This document shows, one piece after another, positions 1 to 6,819 of a DNA stretch of 64,000 nucleotides (positions within the stretch are counted from its first letter, which is position 1; each line of letters opens with the position of its first letter). Source of the stretch: Photorhabdus noenieputensis (lineage in GTDB: Bacteria; Pseudomonadota; Gammaproteobacteria; Enterobacterales; Enterobacteriaceae). Both the position numbers and the translations under genes were made by a program. Under the pieces are notes generated by a model that ran no database searches, was not told where the DNA came from, and was given only the letters and a program-made list of their open reading frames with translations. The DNA is taken from NCBI RefSeq assembly GCF_018448935.1, contig NZ_RCWC01000019.1:25187-89186 (forward strand). The letters are read 5' to 3'.

Positions 1-522
1 TCGTCTGATAATATCGGAGAAATTATATTAAGAGGTGAAAGTATTATGGAAGGATATTATGATGTCCTTTCTGGAGAAATAACGCCTCCTGATGAGTGGT
101 TTGTTACCGGTGATCTCGGTTATATAGATGAAGAGGGTTATTTAGTCTTAAAAGGACGTAAGCAAAATACTTTTATGAGTGCTAACGGACATAGAATTTA
201 TCCTGAAGAAGTTGAATCTATTTTATCCCGAATACCCAATGTGAATGTCGCTACGGTTGTTGGTTTTTCTTTCCATGAAAATGGTGTTGCTATTGATCAA
301 CCTGTTGCCTGCATGAGTGGCGAGATATCGAAGAAATCATTACCTGAAATTGAAGATATTATTTCATCATTTTTAAGTAGTAAACTCAGTCGAGAAAAAT
401 GGCCGGATTGGTTCTATGTGACTGACGAATCTTTTCCAAAAAGCCATAATGATAAAATATTGAAAGCAGAGTTAATTAAGTCAATCGATCCTAAAAAACT
501 ATTTACATTGAGGAATCAATAA
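1..522 (+). CDS. antG: Acyl-CoA ligase, C-terminal part (AntG-like), 5' cut by window edge
   Basis: The reading frame is open from base 1, so the gene starts before the window; the ATG at 46 is internal. The visible part is the end of an ANL adenylating enzyme: the hinge motif WFVTGDLGYIDEEGYL is followed by a KGR turn and the mobile C-terminal domain, with a late catalytic-type lysine in HNDKILKAEL. In Photorhabdus the anthraquinone cluster ends antG (CoA ligase), antH (cyclase), antI (hydrolase), and the two following genes fit that order exactly. AntG is reported to take part in activating the type II polyketide ACP. The stop overlaps the next ATG by one base, so the genes are co-translated. 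Assignment rests on gene order plus family motifs. Confidence 0.85.
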   Translation, partial: SSDNIGEIILRGESIMEGYYDVLSGEITPPDEWFVTGDLGYIDEEGYLVLKGRKQNTFMSANGHRIYPEEVESILSRIPNVNVATVVGFSFHENGVAIDQPVACMSGEISKKSLPEIEDIISSFLSSKLSREKWPDWFYVTDESFPKSHNDKILKAELIKSIDPKKLFTLRNQ

Positions 523-1964
523 TGAATTATGTAGAATCACATTCAGTTATTTGTAATGCTCAGATAGAAGATGTATATCAAATTATTATTAATTCTGATA
601 AATGGCCAGGAATGTTTGAACCTTGCCAGGAAGTAAAAATTCTCTTTAGGGATAAAGAAGGTGAAAAAATAGAAGTTAAAGCTTTAATTAACGGTATATT
701 AATGCAATGGGAATCAAATCGTAAATTTTATCCAGAAACATACAGTATAAAATCAAAATTGAATCCGCCAATGACATTAGTTAAAGAAATGGAAACATCA
801 TGGCGCGTGATTAAAATCAATTCTCAGCAATGTGTGCTGCTGTTAGAGCATTTATATGATCTTGAGTCTGAAATAGCCGGGTTAATTGATGGTGTTGAAA
901 CAATAGAGCAGGCGCATCAATTTATCAGTAAAGCTATTGATACCAATTCAGTTAAAGAATTGAATAATATAAAAAATATCGTCGAATCAGCAGAAGGATC
1001 GGAAAAATTATTAGCAGGACATCGTACTCACTCGGTTATATGTGAAGCACCAGCACAGCAGGTTTATAATTTGGTGAAAGATGTCTCTTGTTGGACAGAT
1101 ATTTTTTCATTCTGTGATGGTGCAGAAGTTTTAGAGAGATCAGGTAATGAAGAATTGGTTGAAATAAAAGCAAAACAAAATAATAAAGCAGTAAGTTGGC
1201 AAACGCAGCGCTATTATTTTGATGCTATTTACCGGATTGATTATGTTATGCCTACACCGATGCCATTATTGAAAACAATGGATGGCAGATGGCAAATTAT
1301 TCCTATCAATGATCAACGTTGTATTCTAACGGTACAAAGGAACTGGTCTTTATTGGAAGATGTCAGTGGTATTGTTGATGGTATTGATAATCATGACCAA
1401 GCTAATTCCTTTATTCTCTCATTTATCAATGATAATACTCGAATGGAGATGGATAGTATCAAGAGCCAGGTAGAGAGTCATAAAAAATCAAATTTATTGA
1501 CTTTCACCGCAGGATATTATATCCCTCACCAATTTGATGATGTTTACAATATATTTCTAAATATCGATGACTGGAGCAAGATATTGCCGCATTGTGATTC
1601 AGTCAAAGTTATTTATAATGATAATAAACATCAAGAATTTAATATGGAAGTATCAACACCAAATGGAAATGAGACTTTCCGTAGTATACGATTCTGTGAT
1701 GCGGATAATTTATTGATTGAATATTTCCAACCAGAGCCTCCTTTAGTATTAAAGTCTCATAGTGGCTCATGGAAGATATTGAGTAAAGGGAGTGGTTCGT
1801 ACATTGTTTCTAGTCATGATGTTGAGTTAAATCATGAGTTATGTGCAGTTAAATTTGGTACGGAAGATAAAGTAAAACAACGAGAGATAGTAAAAAATGC
1901 TATTTCAGAAAATAGCAAGAAAATGGTTTTTGCTTGCAAAGAGTGGTTAGACGCTCGTATTTAG
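522..1964 (+). CDS. antH: Polyketide aromatase/cyclase with three tandem SRPBCC domains (AntH-like)
   Basis: 480 residues made of three START/SRPBCC-like repeats, roughly 1-165, 168-325 and 328-480. Repeats 1 and 2 begin with nearly the same motif (HSVICNAQ / HSVICEAP), and each repeat shows an early tryptophan (KWPGMF, CWTDIF, DWSKIL) and a late WxI strand (SWRVI, RWQII, SWKIL). This architecture fits bacterial aromatic polyketide cyclases, which fold and aromatise poly-beta-ketone chains in the cytoplasm. Position between the CoA ligase and hydrolase genes identifies it as AntH of the anthraquinone pathway. Translation is coupled to antG through a one-base overlap, with TGAGGA just upstream. 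Two domains are usual for di-domain cyclases; the third, more diverged domain is notable. Confidence 0.85.
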   Translation: MNYVESHSVICNAQIEDVYQIIINSDKWPGMFEPCQEVKILFRDKEGEKIEVKALINGILMQWESNRKFYPETYSIKSKLNPPMTLVKEMETSWRVIKINSQQCVLLLEHLYDLESEIAGLIDGVETIEQAHQFISKAIDTNSVKELNNIKNIVESAEGSEKLLAGHRTHSVICEAPAQQVYNLVKDVSCWTDIFSFCDGAEVLERSGNEELVEIKAKQNNKAVSWQTQRYYFDAIYRIDYVMPTPMPLLKTMDGRWQIIPINDQRCILTVQRNWSLLEDVSGIVDGIDNHDQANSFILSFINDNTRMEMDSIKSQVESHKKSNLLTFTAGYYIPHQFDDVYNIFLNIDDWSKILPHCDSVKVIYNDNKHQEFNMEVSTPNGNETFRSIRFCDADNLLIEYFQPEPPLVLKSHSGSWKILSKGSGSYIVSSHDVELNHELCAVKFGTEDKVKQREIVKNAISENSKKMVFACKEWLDARI

Positions 1965-1983
1965 TAACTTAAAGGAAAATAAG

Positions 1984-3138
1984 ATGAATAATAAAAATAA
2001 ACCCAATAGAATTTCACCAGAACTTCTTGCTACTTGTGGTTATTTTATGCCAAGACTATTTTTCTTAAATTCTCAATATGCTCCCCAGGTTCATTGGGGA
2101 GATGTTGTTGCGGCATTGAGTCATTTTCAGCCGGAGAACTTAGACTTATCCTCAGAAGAATTTTGGTATGAATGGATGATTAATTGGTCAAAAGTGGGTG
2201 ATAGCTATATTAGTATCGCTAACTCGGCTAAAAGTGAAGTCAGCCATGTTCGTGCTTTGAGGAGTGCCGCTGCCTGTTATCATTGGGCAGAATTTATGTA
2301 TTTCAGTGATAGGAGCAGAAAGATACAGCTCAGAGAGTATATTCGTTCATGTTTTTTATCTAGTATAAAATATAGTGACTTACTAGTTGAGCATCAATAT
2401 ATTGTCGTTGATAAATTTCATATGCCATTTTTCCTTATATTCCCTAAAGGGTATAAAGAAGAAGAGAATCATCCTTTACCTTGTGTTATTTTATCCAATG
2501 GATTGGATTCAATGACTGAAATTGAAATATTATCTTTGGCCGAGTTTTTCTTAATGAAAAATATGGCGGTAGCTATATTTGATGGGCCAGGACAGGGAAT
2601 AAATCTTGGAAACTCGCCAATAGCCATCGATATGGAGTTATATGTTGAATCAATAGTTAAATTATTAGAGGATGATGCTAGAATTAATAGTGATCTTCTC
2701 TGTTTCTTAGGAATTAGTTTTGGTGGCTATTTTGCTCTCCGCGTCGCGCAGAAAATTGGCGATAAATTTTGCTGTATCGTCAATTTATCCGGTGGGCCTG
2801 AAATAGCAGAGTTTGATAAGTTGCCAAGAAGGCTTAAAGAAGATTTCCAGTTTGCATTTATGCAAGATAATAGTCGTATGCAGTCTCTTTTTGATGAAAT
2901 TAAATTGGATGTCTCTTTACCTTGTAAAACCAAGGTTTTTACTGTTCATGGTGAATTAGATGATATATTTCCGATCGATAAAGTGAAAAAGTTAGATCAA
3001 TTATGGGGCGATGATCATCAGTTATTATGTTATGAATCAGAGGCTCATGTTTGCTTAAATAAAATAAACGAATATATGATACAAGTTTCAGATTGGGTTA
3101 GTGAACAATTTTGGCTTAATGGCTATAAAAAAGGCTAA
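1984..3138 (+). CDS. antI: Alpha/beta hydrolase of anthraquinone biosynthesis (AntI-like, polyketide shortening)
   Basis: 384 residues with an N-terminal helical cap and an alpha/beta-hydrolase core. The nucleophile elbow GISFGGY places Ser245; Asp326 lies in HGELDDIFP and His355 in SEAHVCLN, giving a complete Ser-Asp-His triad. In the Photorhabdus anthraquinone pathway AntI is known to trim the octaketide intermediate to a heptaketide by an unusual retro-Claisen-type cleavage, and these residues fit that enzyme. AAAGGA lies upstream of the ATG, 19 bases after antH. It is the last gene of the operon: the next 1.4 kb is AT-rich and non-coding. The enzyme is cytoplasmic; no signal peptide is seen. 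Confidence 0.88.
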   Translation: MNNKNKPNRISPELLATCGYFMPRLFFLNSQYAPQVHWGDVVAALSHFQPENLDLSSEEFWYEWMINWSKVGDSYISIANSAKSEVSHVRALRSAAACYHWAEFMYFSDRSRKIQLREYIRSCFLSSIKYSDLLVEHQYIVVDKFHMPFFLIFPKGYKEEENHPLPCVILSNGLDSMTEIEILSLAEFFLMKNMAVAIFDGPGQGINLGNSPIAIDMELYVESIVKLLEDDARINSDLLCFLGISFGGYFALRVAQKIGDKFCCIVNLSGGPEIAEFDKLPRRLKEDFQFAFMQDNSRMQSLFDEIKLDVSLPCKTKVFTVHGELDDIFPIDKVKKLDQLWGDDHQLLCYESEAHVCLNKINEYMIQVSDWVSEQFWLNGYKKG

Positions 3139-3744
3139 CTTATTTTATATTAACTGCCTATTCCATTAGATATTATTATTTTTGGCTATTATTTTGTAAG
3201 TTAATAGTGAATACAGATAGTGTGCAGGAGTCGCTGCGTATATATAGTATATGAGTATGAGTTGTATTTCCCCTCATTCGTAATGTGCTAACTGAGTTTA
3301 GAAATTAGCGATTTTGTCTAAATATTGTCTTGATTTCGCTCTTTTTATAAAGAATGGTAAATAAAATAGTTTAATGGGATAGGCGTTAATAATTAGGGTT
3401 TAAATGTTTACATTAGGTTGTGAGTAGCTATTTTATTAAAAATCATTTTTATTAATAACTATTTTTATGGTGTTTTTAGGCATGTTTGTAATATTTTATA
3501 CAGATTTATCAAATTACCAAAGGTTATTGTCACTGGCGGTAAAATAATTATCAAAACTTAAATCATAAGGTTATTAGTCAATGGGAATATCAGTATTGAT
3601 TTTACTTTTTTAGTAAGTGTAATAGTGTATTTGCGTAATATTACCCTTTGATATTAATAATCTGATACTAGAAATAAATTGAAGATAAATGATTTATTAT
3701 TATCTTCGTTAAAAAGTTTTATTTTTTTCAACAGAAGTTAAGGT

Positions 3745-3871
3745 TATACCCTATGGATTTCAAGATGTATCGCGACGGCAAGGGAACGAATCCCTGGGAG
3801 CATAGATAACTATGTGACCGGGGTGAGCGAGTGCAGCCAACAAAGAGACAACTTGAAAGACAACGGGTATA
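3745..3871 (+). repeat. ERIC element, full length (127 bp)
   Basis: The ends are TATACCC and GGGTATA, and the core contains GTGACCGGGGTGAGCG, which matches the ERIC core used by ERIC2-type primers. Exactly 127 bp, the classical ERIC length, with an imperfect internal palindrome. These elements are abundant in Photorhabdus intergenic DNA. Confidence 0.93.
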
Positions 3872-4152
3872 AACCTATTTGGGGTATGTCTTTTAACTCC
3901 ACTGCTCTTTTACTATGAGTAATAAAATCAAAACATCTTCCCAGGCATTACGAAGAGATATGTTCGGATAAAATAAGACCATACTTTCCCTGCTGAGGCA
4001 TTAATAGGCAGTGTGAAAATTGACTTTAATATTTATGTTTTCTTATATCATTAATACATAGTAAGTTTACTTATGATAAGTTATCTTATTGAATGTGAAT
4101 TTTATTTTTTTGTATTAATTAGCTGTATATTAAACTTTTAAATATTTGCTCT

Positions 4153-4207
4153 ATGTTCGATGCCCGACACTTACTTCAACTTTGTTTCGGCGTAATGCAT
4201 CGAACAT
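4153..4207. repeat. 11-bp perfect inverted repeat, 33-base spacer
   Basis: ATGTTCGATGC at 4153-4163 is matched by its exact reverse complement GCATCGAACAT at 4197-4207. It lies between two ERIC copies in non-coding DNA. There is no T-tract, so it is not an obvious terminator. It could be the ends of a tiny mobile element or a protein-binding palindrome. Confidence 0.5.
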
Positions 4208-4362
4208 TTACTCTTGACAGAGTTTGGTAATTATGTAAGACGGCAATAGTATTTTCGTCAATCCAGACAATTGAGGTCTATATTAAATATAGGATTTCGA
4301 ATTGATGGTTTTATAGAGAAATCTCGACATTGTTCCATGATAGATAATTAAGAATAAATAGT

Positions 4363-4489
4363 TATACCCTATGGATTTCAAGATGTATCGCGACGGCAAA
4401 GGAGCGAATCCCTAGGGGCATAGGTAACTATGTGACCAGGGTGAGCGAGCGCAACCAACAAAGAGGCAACTTGAAAGATGACGGGTATA
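4363..4489 (+). repeat. ERIC element, full length (127 bp)
   Basis: Second direct copy about 0.6 kb after the first, same orientation and same 127-bp length, with a few substitutions (for example GTGACCAGGGTGAGCG in the core). It ends only 85 bases before the start of the regulator gene, so it is probably within or next to its promoter region. Confidence 0.93.
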
Positions 4490-4574
4490 TTGGGTAACTG
4501 ATTAGTAACTCAATATTATTTATTCAGTAAAGCCTTATCCTATTTGATTTTTATTGAAAATGAGGAGTTCGGAA

Positions 4575-5276
4575 ATGTCAAGAACCGAAAGACTTATAGT
4601 ATTATTGCAATACTTGAGACAGAGAAGGTACCCTGTCAGTGGTAAATTACTCGCTAGTGATTTAAATGTGAGCTTACGTACGCTTTATCGAGATATTGCT
4701 TTACTAAACAGTCAAGGGGCAAATATAGAAGGTGAGCCAGGTTTGGGTTATATATTACGACCGGGTTTCATGTTGCCTCCTTTAATGTTTACGATGGATG
4801 AGATTGATGCTTTAGTTTTGGGCAATAAATGGGTTATTGAACAGAATGATGTTGTTTTGGCTAAGTCTGCCCATAGCTTTATATCTAAGATCGCCGCAGT
4901 ATTGCCAGAAGAACAGCGTGATCAGCTATATTATTCACCAATGTTTGTAAAAACAGAAGGTTATAGCAAAGTTACAGATAATAACTTAATGTTATCTGAT
5001 ATCAGAAAAGCGATATACCATAAATCAAAAATAGTGATAACTTTTCTTGATTTAAATAATACACATACTGTCAAGACGGCCTGTCCACTGTCGATCTTTT
5101 TCAATAATGAATTCTTGTTAGTTTCTTGGTGTGAGTTCACTAATAGTTTTCTTAAATTACAAGTAGGAAAAATAGAAAAACTGGAAGTATTGTCTGAAAG
5201 ATATATACAAGATAGAATATTATTACTAAAAAAATGGAGTGAGAAAGAAGGATTGTCTGATAATAATTTATCCTAA
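4575..5276 (+). CDS. YafY/WYL-type helix-turn-helix transcriptional regulator
   Basis: 233 residues from the ATG at 4575, chosen because AGGAG sits about seven bases upstream; in-frame TTG 4554 and ATG 4560 lack such a site. The N-terminus (ERLIVLLQYLRQRRYPVSGK, then LRTLYRDIALLNSQGA) is the DeoR/YafY winged helix with its typical TLYRDI recognition helix. The rest resembles the sensor part of WYL-domain regulators, although the WYL signature itself is not clear. It is the only regulator between the ant operon and the minus-strand tccC, so it may control either, but nothing in the sequence proves this. The known ant activator AntJ is a different protein. Confidence 0.8.
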   Translation: MSRTERLIVLLQYLRQRRYPVSGKLLASDLNVSLRTLYRDIALLNSQGANIEGEPGLGYILRPGFMLPPLMFTMDEIDALVLGNKWVIEQNDVVLAKSAHSFISKIAAVLPEEQRDQLYYSPMFVKTEGYSKVTDNNLMLSDIRKAIYHKSKIVITFLDLNNTHTVKTACPLSIFFNNEFLLVSWCEFTNSFLKLQVGKIEKLEVLSERYIQDRILLLKKWSEKEGLSDNNLS

Positions 5277-5796
5277 ATAAATGATTACGGATGAGTAATT
5301 TATACGGGTGTTTATCCTATACATGTTTAATTGTTCTTTCTACTAAGTATATAGTTGCAAATATAGAGTAGATTCTGATGATTATCTGAACTTTCTGCTT
5401 TCATTTATACTGAGGGCTTAAAAAGTTTAGTGATTTTATTAGGTTTGCTAAAATTCGGTTTTGTTTGCTCAAAATTAGGGATGAGAACCCTTAAAGGATC
5501 GAGTAGACAAGAGCGATTATTAGGAAAAGCCGCCCTAGAGTGCCAATTGTGAATGGTAGGATAAATCACTTAATTTGGTAATCTGGGGCAATGAACAACA
5601 TAGAGCGGGCTTGAGATTGTGGATAATAAAGTTCAAGAATTCTTTAGAGGTAAGATTTTAAATCGATTGAACAAAGATCGTGATGCCATCACGATCTTTG
5701 TTTTATCGACTTGTGAGCGTGTCTTTATGTAAGAGTGCTATCGATATTTTCCACATGATGCATTTTTCTTACATAAATAATGAAGTAGAAGAAAAG
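5277..5796. other. Intergenic gap between the regulator and the small unknown gene
   Basis: About 520 bases. Its only clear element is the strong bidirectional hairpin at 5670-5705. No ORF with a credible start remains, and the stretch at 5470-5660 looks like decayed sequence I could not identify. Confidence 0.5.
5670..5705. terminator. Strong bidirectional intrinsic terminator
   Basis: AACAAAGATCGTGAT is followed by a three-base loop and its exact complement ATCACGATCTTTGTT, then TTT. The mirrored A and T tracts let it stop transcription from both sides. It lies between the convergent regulator gene (plus) and the small minus-strand gene, which suits a shared terminator. Confidence 0.85.
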
Positions 5797-6141
5797 CTAC
5801 CATTTCCATGCATCCGGGCTGGTGCTAGTGGGTAATACACTAATGCCAAAATTGCTAATGACAACAGCGACATAGATATCGTTACCATAACAATTTAATT
5901 GATATCTCCTTCCTTTCGCTGTCCATTGCCAATAATCACCTTTCCGACTTTCTGGATAGAATTCTTGGATAAGTGAAGCGGTCGCTGGATGTAACCCATC
6001 AACATTGAGGGTACTTGTATTCCCTGAGCTGCTCCAAATCACATCACCGATTAAATTTTCATTGGTAAGATTAACAACGAAAAAATAATGGTTATTGATT
6101 TCAAGCATTTCACCCTTTTCTTTTTCCTCAATCTCTTTCAT
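5797..6141 (-). CDS. Small hypothetical protein, 114 residues
   Basis: I do not recognise the family. The protein starts with a charged stretch (MKEIEEKEKGEML) and continues as an apparently beta-rich soluble domain with many aromatic residues (YFFVV, GDYWQWTAKGRRYQLN, YVAVVISNFGISVLP). There is no signal peptide or membrane segment. CAGGAG lies six bases before the ATG, which supports the start and suggests a real gene. It lies downstream of tccC on the same strand but is separated by an ERIC copy and a terminator-like hairpin, so it is probably transcribed alone. Confidence 0.6.
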   Translation of the reverse strand: MKEIEEKEKGEMLEINNHYFFVVNLTNENLIGDVIWSSSGNTSTLNVDGLHPATASLIQEFYPESRKGDYWQWTAKGRRYQLNCYGNDIYVAVVISNFGISVLPTSTSPDAWKW

Positions 6142-6590
6142 CTCTAACTCCTGATTAGTGGATAAAATGGGTGATTATTATATAAATAACAATAGTTTCT
6201 CTGATATTTCTATTTTTATTGCTATAAATGCAATAGCCTAATTAATAATTACGCTAGGAATAGAACCACGATAAATATATTTTTATTTGATATTATTTAG
6301 GTTTGAATGACTTTTTTAATCTGATTATCACAGTATTTCATTACTATTCTAGATAATTTATTTCTTGATAATTTATTTCTTGATAATTTATTGTCTGTAA
6401 ATTAATTGTATTTGTCCGAATTAATCGGAAATTATATATCATATGTTTTTATAGTAGTGTAAAAATACAGAATGTAAAGTATATCATCATGAATGTTTTG
6501 CATGAATATTAAATTAATGCAAATCGTTATTCTCGGTAAGTTTGATTAAAATGGAGATAAGTATCTGAAAAAAATCATCAGAATCTGATA

Positions 6591-6717
6591 TATATCCTAT
6601 GGATTTCAAGATGCATCGCGACGGCAAGGGAACGAATCCCCGGGAGCATAGAGAATTATGTGACCGGGGTGAGTGAGTACAGCCAACAAAGAGGCAACTT
6701 GAAAGATAACGGGTATA
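6591..6717 (+). repeat. ERIC element, full length (127 bp)
   Basis: Third copy, 127 bp from TATATCC to GGGTATA, with the core GTGACCGGGGTGAGTG. It separates the tccC 3' end from the small unknown gene. Confidence 0.92.
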
Positions 6718-6757
6718 TAACGAATTAATAACTAAAGAACTAATATGTATGAGTCGA

Positions 6758-6800
6758 AACTTGATCTGACATCCATTCTCGACAGTTGTCAGATCAGGTT
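6758..6800 (-). terminator. Stem-loop downstream of tccC
   Basis: AACTTGATCTGACA at 6758 pairs with TGTCAGATCAGGTT ending at 6800 (14 bp, one wobble). It starts 20 bases beyond the tccC stop codon on the minus strand, the position expected for a terminator; the trailing T-run is weak. Confidence 0.6.
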
Positions 6801-6819
6801 TGAGTTCTAGTACAAGTTA

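Larger units (their letters stand above)
3139..4574. other. AT-rich intergenic region after the ant operon
   Basis: About 1.4 kb without a credible gene. It holds two full-length ERIC elements and an 11-bp inverted repeat, listed separately. Base composition is strongly AT-rich. The promoter of the following regulator should lie in the last 100 bases, but I could not place -35/-10 boxes with confidence. Confidence 0.7.
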
